From contig JACPYZ010000051.1 of assembly GCA_016195765.1 (NCBI GenBank), forward strand, positions 1 to 14,494: a stretch of DNA of 14,494 nucleotides. The letters are read 5' to 3'. The notes under the pieces were generated by a model that saw only the letters and a program-made list of their open reading frames with translations, was not told the DNA's origin and did not search any database. How positions within the stretch are numbered: position 1 is the stretch's first letter; each line of letters opens with the position of its first letter. The DNA comes from Candidatus Curtissbacteria bacterium (GTDB lineage: Bacteria; Patescibacteriota; Microgenomatia; Curtissbacterales; GWA2-41-24). Made by a program: the position numbers and the translations under genes. Below, piece by piece: positions 1-6,026 of this stretch.

Positions 1-650
1 AAGTTATCACAAAGCGGTATGACGGCATGGCGCGAGAGTACAAAATAAAACCCGCAGCAGATCCGGCACACGCAGTTTTTAATGCTCTCGAGACTGCTAA
101 ACGGTTGATTGAAGAAGGTAAATGGTTGGTAGATGTAATGGATGTTGAATCTTTGGAGAGGATCAAGGATTTACAATTGCTTTCAACTAAGAAAGTTATT
201 TACGTAATAAATAGCGACGAAGGCGATTTAGGCAAAGAACCACCAATTGCTGGCGGAGTTAGGATTAGTGCGAGATTAGAAGAAGAAATAGGTGGTTTGG
301 CAGAAGATGAACAAAAAGAATATATGCAGGAACTTGGTGTGACTAAATCTGGGCTTAGTATTTTAATAACCAAAGCTTACGAGACATTAGGCTTAATCAC
401 GTTTTTAACGGCTGGGCCAAAAGAAGTGAGAGCCTGGACAATATATAAGGGAACTCTGGCTCCACAGGCAGCAGGGGTCATTCATACCGATTTTGAAAGA
501 GGCTTTATTGCAGCGGAAGTTGTCGATTGGAAGGCGCTAGTTGATGCCGGTGGCTGGACAGCTGCCAAAAGTAAGGGACTGATTAAAACGATTGGTAAAA
601 CAGAGGAAATAAAAGACGGTATGGTTGTAGAGTTTAGATTTAGTGTTTAG
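1..650 (+). CDS. ychF: YchF/OLA1-type translation-associated ATPase, 3' part (5' end outside window)
   Basis: The frame is already open at base 3, before the first ATG at 27, so this is the C-terminal part of a gene entering from the left. The N-terminal Obg-type G domain with its nucleotide-binding motifs is not visible. What remains is the end of the core followed by the TGS domain. The diagnostic YchF stretch is clear: ELGVTKSGLSILITKAYETL, then LGLITFLTAGPKEVRAW, then GVIHTDFERGFIAAEV, ending in VVEFRFSV. In known family members YchF is a cytosolic ATPase that binds ribosomes and affects translation and stress responses. The gene ends in TAG and converges with the next gene across only 5 bases. 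No obvious rho-independent terminator is seen. The family call is very safe. Confidence 0.95.
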   Translation, partial: VITKRYDGMAREYKIKPAADPAHAVFNALETAKRLIEEGKWLVDVMDVESLERIKDLQLLSTKKVIYVINSDEGDLGKEPPIAGGVRISARLEEEIGGLAEDEQKEYMQELGVTKSGLSILITKAYETLGLITFLTAGPKEVRAWTIYKGTLAPQAAGVIHTDFERGFIAAEVVDWKALVDAGGWTAAKSKGLIKTIGKTEEIKDGMVVEFRFSV

Positions 651-655
651 CCTTT

Positions 656-2116
656 TTAAGAAGCCATTTTTCTTACTATTCGTGAAATATTGGAGTGACC
701 ATATCTTACTCTGCCAAGAAGGTTGAGAGTGTTCTCAAGTCCAATACCCAGATTTGATACATTGTCTGCGGATAAATTGAGTTTACCGAGCCAACCTTCA
801 AGTATTTTCGTCTCAAGAATAAAAATAGGTCTTTCAGCCCTCCAAAATTTGGGTTTCTCGGCTTTGGCTTTCTCTGGGTTTGGTGTTTCTTCGCTTTCCT
901 CTGGTTCGTCTTCCCACTCGGGCTCGTCGACGGCTAAGTAGTTCTCTAAGAGCGAGGCTGCGTTTTGGATATTGAAAAGATGAGAAGTGATTGAATTAAT
1001 GGCGTCATCAATCGAAGCATTGTCTTCGGGATGAAGATAAAATTCTTCGTAACCTGTTAAATTTTCATCCACTATTTTTAAGTGGTTTTGGAGTTTTTGG
1101 CAGAGTAGTGTAGCTGTTGTACTGACAACTATTTGTGGGTCTTCCAGGTTTTCTTGTTGCACAATCATTTTGGACAATCCAACAAGGTGCACAATATCAC
1201 CGTCTGTTATTACGTAATCTTTTGGTTGAGTTTTCATAAAAGTTACTTCAAGTTCGTCATAGGTATCCAGAAACCTTTTTGTTTTTGCAAATTCCCCTTC
1301 ACCAAATCGATACATGTATTTGGCCGCACTGAAGTTAACTTCGTCGCGAGCACTAAGGTTTTTCATTATCGTTAGAGTTGGTGGTAGCCCGTTTGCACGT
1401 ATTGTGTGTCGTTGACGAACTAGTTCGACATCGGTTGGTTCTGGTGGTATTGGCTCCATTTTTCTAAGCAGTGCAAGAGCCGCTTCTTTACGAGGGTCTG
1501 CGCAGCTTATTTGACCAGATAGCAACAATATGTCTGTGGTGTTGGTAATTCTAATTCCATTGTGGTCCAGGTAGGGTGCTTTAACGCCCATAAGTTTAAG
1601 AGTGTTTGCAATCAATGTTTTTAAATCATCGTGCGAGGCGCCAAATCTCATAGTTGGAACGTTGTCAGCACCTCCTCTCCTATCAAACAACCCATTCACA
1701 AAGGCTGTGCGAAACGTTTGATTATCGATCAACCATTGTTCGTGACGTGCTATCACTTCTCGCCAGCCGTTTTTTGAGAAATCCCCTAAGGTTTGTTGGA
1801 TGTTGGGTTCTATAAATCTGACCTTGATTATGGGTTTGCCTCGAACGAATTCTGTTAAGTCTGTACCCTCTGCGTTAAAAACTGTGGCCACTTTATCTTT
1901 TAGTTTCTGCCTAACGGTCGGTTGAGAAACGGCAATTTTAAAGCCACGGCGCCCAGGTCTGACTTCGCCGCCGCTTAAAAGGAAGCCAATAGTCCAGGCT
2001 AGATCTTTGGAAGGGAAGAGGATTTCGCAACTTTCATTGTTCCTTGGCTTGTTGCCAAAACTAGTTGAGTTTTCTCCAGAACGCGCCGTATTCAAAAATT
2101 CTGCTGTTGCAGCCAT
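656..2116 (-). CDS. Degenerate LAGLIDADG-type protein, probable DNA-binding protein
   Basis: No named gene is recognised. Numbering is from an alternative TTG three codons upstream (base 2125). Residues 42-55 (LAWTIGFLLSGGEV) and 138-152 (FRTAFVNGLFDRRGG) look like the two helices of a LAGLIDADG domain, each followed by a family-like segment such as DLKTLIANTLKLMGV. In both, the catalytic acidic residue is gone: GDG has become SGG and DADG has become DRRG, so endonuclease activity is unlikely. Residues about 245-287 (GLPPT, then FSAAKYMYRFGEGEF) resemble the small helical repeat often attached to homing endonucleases. After that come a helical segment, an acidic low-complexity linker (about 400-425) and a 60-residue C-terminal module ending in basic residues. 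A sequence-specific DNA-binding or regulatory role, as in WhiA-like use of a dead LAGLIDADG fold, is inference. The ATG at 2116 is preferred because the promoter would start transcription next to it. Confidence 0.6.
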   Translation of the reverse strand: MAATAEFLNTARSGENSTSFGNKPRNNESCEILFPSKDLAWTIGFLLSGGEVRPGRRGFKIAVSQPTVRQKLKDKVATVFNAEGTDLTEFVRGKPIIKVRFIEPNIQQTLGDFSKNGWREVIARHEQWLIDNQTFRTAFVNGLFDRRGGADNVPTMRFGASHDDLKTLIANTLKLMGVKAPYLDHNGIRITNTTDILLLSGQISCADPRKEAALALLRKMEPIPPEPTDVELVRQRHTIRANGLPPTLTIMKNLSARDEVNFSAAKYMYRFGEGEFAKTKRFLDTYDELEVTFMKTQPKDYVITDGDIVHLVGLSKMIVQQENLEDPQIVVSTTATLLCQKLQNHLKIVDENLTGYEEFYLHPEDNASIDDAINSITSHLFNIQNAASLLENYLAVDEPEWEDEPEESEETPNPEKAKAEKPKFWRAERPIFILETKILEGWLGKLNLSADNVSNLGIGLENTLNLLGRVRYGHSNISRIVRKMAS

Positions 2117-2125
2117 AGGTTGCAA

Positions 2126-2154
2126 ATTTTAACCTATAGTGATTGTGAAATCAA
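2126..2154 (-). promoter_or_regulatory. Promoter of the LAGLIDADG-like gene, leaderless type
   Basis: Reading the minus strand, TTGATT (2154-2149) and TAAAAT (2131-2126) are separated by 17 bases. Only 9 bases lie between the -10 box and the ATG at 2116. Initiation about 7 bases after the -10 box would leave a leader of only 2-3 nucleotides, and no Shine-Dalgarno sequence is present. This placement also argues against the upstream TTG as start. Confidence 0.6.
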
Positions 2155-2188
2155 GATTTTATCGAGAAGAGACTTTGACTTTAAAGTG

Positions 2189-2217
2189 TTGAATTAGCCT
2201 GACTTGTTTGATATCAT
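2189..2217 (+). promoter_or_regulatory. Promoter of the rpsF-ssb-rpsR operon
   Basis: TTGAAT (2189-2194) and TATCAT (2212-2217) are 17 bases apart, and the -10 box carries an extended TG at 2209-2210. Transcription would begin near 2224, giving a leader of about 60 bases before rpsF. This is one of the few promoters here that is set well back from its gene, as expected if the leader has a regulatory role. Confidence 0.65.
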
Positions 2218-2225
2218 TACGCAGT

Positions 2226-2276
2226 TGTGTTTGGCCACGCGACAAGCTGGCTTGGTAAGAGTTTTTCATAAACACA
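2226..2276 (+). promoter_or_regulatory. Foldable rpsF leader, candidate autoregulatory RNA
   Basis: A perfect 7-base inverted repeat, TGTGTTT (2226-2232) with AAACACA (2270-2276), would close a stem across most of the leader. Inside it GGCCA (2233-2237) can pair with TGGCT (2248-2252), leaving a 10-base loop and a long unpaired 3' side. An outer stem, an inner hairpin and a one-sided bulge recall S6:S18-binding leaders of other bacteria. The conserved CCG of that motif was not found in the bulge, so assignment to that class is not supported by sequence alone. Confidence 0.35.
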
Positions 2277-2284
2277 GATAAAAC

Positions 2285-2743
2285 ATGTATCAATTAATGG
2301 TAATTGCGAGAGGCACAGAAGGTGCCGATAGTCTCGTTTCAAAAGTAGAAAAACATTTCAAAGAGCTTTCGATAGCGGCGCCAAAACTCGAGCGTCTTGG
2401 CAAAAAAACTCTTGCGTACCCAATTGCCAAACAAACAGAAGCAGAATACTTGCTTTATACCTTGGAAGCCGATGGAGCAACAATTAACCAACTCAATGGC
2501 CGGCTTAGGTTAGAACAGGAACTGGTTTTGAGATTTTTGATAACAAATTATGATCCAAACAAGGTTACAAAAGCTCCGGTTGTAAGCCCTGTCGCTAGTC
2601 CAGAGGCAAAAGTAGAAGAAAAGGCAAGGCCTAAGGTAACCGTGACTACAAAAATCCGCGAAACTAAAAAAGAAACAGAAGAACCAAAAGCAACAAAAGT
2701 TAAAGCACCAGCTGCAAAAGCGAAAGGGAAAGTTAAAAAATAA
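2285..2743 (+). CDS. rpsF: 30S ribosomal protein S6
   Basis: bS6 binds the central domain of 16S rRNA in the 30S platform as a heterodimer with S18. Residues 1-93 are the usual ferredoxin-like S6 fold: MYQLMVIARG at the start, the LGKKTLAYPIAKQTEAEY segment, and ELVLRFLITNYD at the end of the core. Residues from about 94 to 152 form a long tail rich in Lys, Ala, Pro and Glu, so the protein exceeds the common length of about 95-135 residues. The ATG has no convincing Shine-Dalgarno sequence. The gene is first in a classic rpsF-ssb-rpsR operon, with ssb starting 3 bases after the stop codon. The tail may be a disordered rRNA-contacting extension, which is inference. Confidence 0.95.
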   Translation: MYQLMVIARGTEGADSLVSKVEKHFKELSIAAPKLERLGKKTLAYPIAKQTEAEYLLYTLEADGATINQLNGRLRLEQELVLRFLITNYDPNKVTKAPVVSPVASPEAKVEEKARPKVTVTTKIRETKKETEEPKATKVKAPAAKAKGKVKK

Positions 2744-2746
2744 GAC

Positions 2747-3265
2747 ATGTCATCTCGTGCCTCGTTAAATAAAGTACTGCTGATTGGCAATTTAACTCGT
2801 GATCCGGAACTTAGATACACACCTTCTGGCGCTGGCGTTTGTACTTTTGGTCTGGCAACCAACCGGGTTTATACGTCTTCTGATGGTACCAAAAAAGAAG
2901 AGACAGAATTTCATAAAGTTGTTGCTTGGAATAAGTTGGGCGAACTTTGCAGCCAACTTTTGAAAAAGGGCCGTAAAATTTATGTCGAAGGCAGGCTTTC
3001 TACACGTTCTTGGGAAACACCAGATGGCCAAAACAGGTCAACTACAGAAGTGGTAATTGACGACATGCGGATTCTGGATAGCCGCAAAGAAGCCGGAATG
3101 GAAGAATACGAAGCACCTGCCGGTGTTGCAGCGGTTGCCAAGGCGGCAAGTGATGCTCCTGCAGAAGAAGCACCAAAAAAAGAGGATAAAAGTGGCGCTG
3201 AGGAACCAAAGAGTGCAAAAAAAGCAGAAGTTGAAGAAGTAGATCTAGATGATCTACCATTTTAA
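2747..3265 (+). CDS. ssb: Single-stranded DNA-binding protein
   Basis: SSB coats single-stranded DNA in replication, recombination and repair and recruits partner proteins through its C-terminal tip. The OB fold covers roughly residues 7-112, with typical stretches LNKVLLIGNLTRDPELRYTP, EFHKVVAWNKLGELC and GRKIYVEGRLSTRSWE. Trp61 and Trp89 are at positions used for base stacking in the family. A disordered Ala/Lys/Glu-rich linker (about 115-165) leads to the acidic tip DLDDLPF, equivalent to DDDIPF in E. coli. Length 172 is normal. The start codon lies 3 bases after the rpsF stop with no good Shine-Dalgarno sequence, so translational coupling is likely. Position between rpsF and rpsR is the standard bacterial arrangement. 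Confidence 0.97.
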   Translation: MSSRASLNKVLLIGNLTRDPELRYTPSGAGVCTFGLATNRVYTSSDGTKKEETEFHKVVAWNKLGELCSQLLKKGRKIYVEGRLSTRSWETPDGQNRSTTEVVIDDMRILDSRKEAGMEEYEAPAGVAAVAKAASDAPAEEAPKKEDKSGAEEPKSAKKAEVEEVDLDDLPF

Positions 3266-3267
3266 GA

Positions 3268-3273
3268 AGGAGG
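3268..3273 (+). promoter_or_regulatory. Shine-Dalgarno sequence deciding the GTG start of rpsR
   Basis: A perfect AGGAGG lies 4 bases before GTG at 3278. The overlapping ATG at 3276 opens a frame that stops after five codons, so GTG is the real start. This is the strongest Shine-Dalgarno sequence seen in the window, and it serves an internal cistron rather than the first gene of a transcript. Confidence 0.85.
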
Positions 3274-3277
3274 ATAT

Positions 3278-3508
3278 GTGGCAAAACGACTAATTAGAAA
3301 TTTAACAAAAGCAAGAAATTGTCCCTTGTGTGCTGCAGGCGTGATAATTGATTTTAAAGATACCAATACTTTAAAAAGGTATATTTCAGAACGTGGCAAG
3401 ATCCAAGGTCGAGCGCGAACCGGGGTTTGCGCAAAACATCAAAGGCAAATAACAAAAGGCATCAAAAGAGCAAGGTTTATGGCTCTTCTGCCTTTTGTTC
3501 AAGGTTAG
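3278..3508 (+). CDS. rpsR: 30S ribosomal protein S18, putative zinc-binding form
   Basis: bS18 pairs with S6 on the 30S platform. The 76-residue protein shows the family core: VIIDFKDTNTLKRYISERGK, then KHQRQITKGIKRARFMALLPF. It has Cys15, Cys18 (NCPLC), Cys51 and His54 (CAKH), a CxxC...CxxH set consistent with a zinc-binding S18. E. coli S18 lacks most of these ligands. Translation starts at GTG with a strong Shine-Dalgarno sequence. In many bacteria rplI (L9) comes next, but here the operon ends with a TAG stop and an 80-base gap before a protease gene. Loss of L9 has been reported in part of the Candidate Phyla Radiation, so this absence is a weak taxonomic hint. Confidence 0.95.
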   Translation: MAKRLIRNLTKARNCPLCAAGVIIDFKDTNTLKRYISERGKIQGRARTGVCAKHQRQITKGIKRARFMALLPFVQG

Positions 3509-3550
3509 AATTTAGATTAAGAATTGAAGGTTTTTAGCTAGTTGTTTAGC

Positions 3551-3584
3551 ATCTATCATCTGTCATCTAAAATCTATAAAATCT
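3551..3584 (+). repeat. Short degenerate ATCT tandem repeat upstream of the S41 protease gene
   Basis: ATCT occurs at 3551, 3558, 3565, 3572 and 3581, with spacings of 7, 7, 7 and 9 bases. The unit is roughly ATCTRTC, decaying to an A-rich form at the 3' end. It covers most of the space between rpsR and the protease gene and runs into the presumed -10 box. It may be replication slippage or phased regulatory sites. No function can be assigned. Confidence 0.5.
3577..3582 (+). promoter_or_regulatory. -10 box for the S41 protease gene, leaderless type
   Basis: TAAAAT lies exactly 6 bases before the ATG at 3589, so the A of the start codon would be the first transcribed base. No Shine-Dalgarno sequence exists. 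A good -35 box is not visible, since the upstream sequence is the ATCT repeat. Read-through from the rpsR operon is an alternative. Confidence 0.45.
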
Positions 3585-3588
3585 AGTT

Positions 3589-4830
3589 ATGCCCGCAAAA
3601 GTTAAACATACTTCCCGGATCAAAAATTCCGGTGTAACTTCTTTTATTGGTCAGTTTTTAATTGTTGCTGTTGTCTTTTTTGGTATCGGCTTTATCGTCG
3701 GGCAAAAAAAGTTGGCAATCAATGCAAAAAATTCTGTTCCCCAAATTACATTTACTAACCAAGCACCCGCAAATCAACAAGTAGATTTTTCGCTTTTTTG
3801 GAGAGTAATGGAAACCTTGCCGCAACGTTATATCGACAAAAGCGCCGTTAATGGTCAAAAGCTTTTGTACGGTGCAATTTCTGGCATGGTTAAATCGCTG
3901 GGCGATCCGTACACTGCTTTTTTCGATCCTAAATCAAACGAGGCAATTTCCGATGAGCTTGCTGGTAAATATGAGGGCATAGGAATTCAAATCGGTTTTA
4001 ACAAAGACAAAAGGTTAGTAGTTATTGCGCCACTTAAGGGAACACCTGCAGAAGCTGCAGGTCTTAGGCCAAAAGATCTAATTTTGAAAATCGGCAACAA
4101 GGACACTTTTGACATGACTCTGCCCGAAGCAGTGGATTTGATCCGTGGTCAAAAGGGTACAAAGATTAAACTTGTCTTATTGCACGATGGGGAAGAAAAG
4201 ACCTACGAAAAAGAAATAGAAAGAGCGCAAATCGATGTCAAAAGTGTAGAGCTTGAATATAAACAAGCCAAAAAAGGTGAAGTGGCGATTATTAAGGTCT
4301 CCCGTTTCGGCGAACAGACGGCAGAAGAATGGGATAACGCAGTTGCCGATATTCTTAGCAAAGGTGGGGTTGCTGGGGTAATTGTCGATGTTAGAAATAA
4401 TCCGGGCGGGTTATTGACTGCCGCAATTCACCTGGGGTCGGAATTTGTAAGAGGCACAATTGTTAAGCAGCAATCTGGAGATGGCACAACTCAATCTTTG
4501 AACGCCGATCACGAAGGCAGAATGCTTTCCATGCCGCTGACTGTTCTTATCAATGGGGGCTCCGCTTCTGCTTCTGAGATATTTGCGGGGGCAATTCGCG
4601 ATAATAAAAGAGGAAAATTAATAGGTCAGAAATCGTTTGGAAAGGGCACTGTGCAAGACGTCGTGCCATTTGCCGGCGGCTCTTCCTTGCATGTCACGAT
4701 TGCAAGATGGCTTACACCAAAGGGCGATTCCATCCATGAAGTCGGGATAACACCAGATATTGCTATTGATGATAAAACAGATCTTAGTGCTCCAGATAAA
4801 CAACTTGAAAAAGCTCTCGAACAGTTTTAG
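3589..4830 (+). CDS. S41-family C-terminal processing protease, membrane-anchored
   Basis: This is a CtpA/Prc-type serine protease that cleaves proteins near their C-termini on the outer side of the membrane. Residues 19-38 form one membrane segment after a basic N-terminus, giving a signal anchor with the enzyme outside. A helical segment (about 65-118, with SLGDPYTAFFDP) is followed by a PDZ domain (about 120-210, EGIGIQIG and AGLRPKDLILKIG). The catalytic domain follows: VDVRNNPGGLL (267-276), GSASASEIFAGA with nucleophile Ser327, and FGKGTVQ with general base Lys352. The Ser-Lys spacing of 25 equals that of E. coli Prc. Length 413 is usual for short CtpA enzymes. An HtrA-type protease follows 48 bases downstream, suggesting a shared role in envelope protein quality control. 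Confidence 0.93.
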   Translation: MPAKVKHTSRIKNSGVTSFIGQFLIVAVVFFGIGFIVGQKKLAINAKNSVPQITFTNQAPANQQVDFSLFWRVMETLPQRYIDKSAVNGQKLLYGAISGMVKSLGDPYTAFFDPKSNEAISDELAGKYEGIGIQIGFNKDKRLVVIAPLKGTPAEAAGLRPKDLILKIGNKDTFDMTLPEAVDLIRGQKGTKIKLVLLHDGEEKTYEKEIERAQIDVKSVELEYKQAKKGEVAIIKVSRFGEQTAEEWDNAVADILSKGGVAGVIVDVRNNPGGLLTAAIHLGSEFVRGTIVKQQSGDGTTQSLNADHEGRMLSMPLTVLINGGSASASEIFAGAIRDNKRGKLIGQKSFGKGTVQDVVPFAGGSSLHVTIARWLTPKGDSIHEVGITPDIAIDDKTDLSAPDKQLEKALEQF

Positions 4831-4861
4831 TTCAAATTTCAGCATATTTTAAGCTTTAAAG

Positions 4862-4870
4862 TGGTAAAAT
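4862..4870 (+). promoter_or_regulatory. Extended -10 promoter of the HtrA-like gene, leaderless type
   Basis: TGGTAAAAT gives a TG-extended -10 box (TAAAAT 4865-4870), with 8 bases to the ATG at 4879. No Shine-Dalgarno sequence precedes either this ATG or the in-frame GTG at 4861. The GTG lies upstream of the box and would not be transcribed from this promoter. A -35 box is not evident. Confidence 0.5.
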
Positions 4871-4878
4871 TATCAACA

Positions 4879-6024
4879 ATGCATCCTGGAAAGATAAGCA
4901 ATCCTCTCCGGTTATTTTTCGTTCTTGTCGTTGGTATTTTTGTGGCAATTGGCCTAACACGCTATTTTGACAAGTCTCTACCCAAACTTAACTTAAATAA
5001 TCCGGTGGGTCAGGTGACCCAAAAACAAATTGTCGTAGATGAAGAATCTGTAGTTATTAATGTTGTTGAAAAAGTTTCTCCTTCGGTTGTTTCTATTGCC
5101 GTTGAAAATAAACAGCTATTTAATCCACTTTTTGGCAACAGTGCGCCGAACGAAAAGCAATCTGGTATTGGTACTGGCTTTGTGGTTTCTGCAGACGGGT
5201 TGATTCTCACAAATAAGCATGTTGTTTCCAGCGACAGTGATAAATACATTGTTGTTACAACGGACAAAGATGGCAACAAAAAACAATATAACGTTGTTAA
5301 GATTACTCGTGACCCTTCTACTTTGAACGACATGGCACTAGTGAAAATAGATGCCAGTAATCTAACGCCTGTCGAGCTGGGAGACTCTGACAAGCTTAAA
5401 GTCGGCCAGAAGGTTGTGGCAATCGGCAACGCCCTCGGGCGGTTTGAAAATACAGTGACAGCCGGTATTGTTTCCGGGCTTGGTCGAGGTGTTTCTCCAA
5501 TTGATCCTTCAAGTGGCGTTTCCGAAAATCTGGAAGATCTAATTCAAACAGATGCTGCAATTAATCCGGGCAATTCTGGCGGTCCCTTGGTTAATTCTGC
5601 CGGGCAGGTCATTGGTATAAATACTGCAATTGCCGATGCACAGAACATTGGTTTTGCAATCAAGATTAATGTTGCCAAAAGCCTAATTTCCGAATTTAAT
5701 GCTTCTGGCGGCAAAATAAGCAGGCCTCTTTTGGGGGTTTCTTACAGGCATATAAGCCGAGACGCTGCGCTTCTTAACGATGTTCCAGAAGGGGAGTATG
5801 TGCAACAAGTAGTTTCTGGTTCTGGTGCTGCCAAGGCTGGTGTTAAAGTTGGTGACATTATAACCACGCTTGATGGCAACAAATTAACAGAAGAAAATTC
5901 ACTAGCGACTGCGCTTCGTAACAAAAAGGTTGGGGACAGCGTAAAGCTGAGGATTTTTAGAGACGGTCAGACTATCGATCTTGTCGCAAGCCTCGGTGAA
6001 GCAACAGGAACCGAGAGCCAATAA
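4879..6024 (+). CDS. HtrA/DegP-like trypsin-fold serine protease with PDZ domain
   Basis: This is a membrane-anchored protease of the HtrA/DegP/DegS class, which degrades or senses damaged envelope proteins. Counting from the ATG at 4879 (381 residues), a membrane segment spans about 11-26. The trypsin-like domain runs from about 55 to 275, with a complete triad: His114 in LTNKHVV, Asp151 in LNDMALVKI and Ser233 in NPGNSGGPL. A single PDZ domain follows (about 285-370, with AAKAGVKVGDIITTLDGN). Starting at GTG 4861 would add six residues, but the promoter position and lack of a ribosome site favour the ATG. The gene follows the S41 protease on the same strand and its stop is 2 bases from the prfA stop on the other strand. 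Domain identity is certain. The exact subfamily is not. Confidence 0.94.
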   Translation: MHPGKISNPLRLFFVLVVGIFVAIGLTRYFDKSLPKLNLNNPVGQVTQKQIVVDEESVVINVVEKVSPSVVSIAVENKQLFNPLFGNSAPNEKQSGIGTGFVVSADGLILTNKHVVSSDSDKYIVVTTDKDGNKKQYNVVKITRDPSTLNDMALVKIDASNLTPVELGDSDKLKVGQKVVAIGNALGRFENTVTAGIVSGLGRGVSPIDPSSGVSENLEDLIQTDAAINPGNSGGPLVNSAGQVIGINTAIADAQNIGFAIKINVAKSLISEFNASGGKISRPLLGVSYRHISRDAALLNDVPEGEYVQQVVSGSGAAKAGVKVGDIITTLDGNKLTEENSLATALRNKKVGDSVKLRIFRDGQTIDLVASLGEATGTESQ

Positions 6025-6026
6025 AT

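Noticed and set aside
723..941. Plus-strand open frame opposite the LAGLIDADG-like gene
   Set aside because: It is an antisense shadow of low-complexity coding sequence (the acidic linker) with no ribosome site or recognisable protein.
656..2125. LAGLIDADG-like gene as an active homing endonuclease or intein
   Set aside because: Catalytic acidic residues are missing in both motifs, there are no splicing-junction residues, and no host gene is interrupted.
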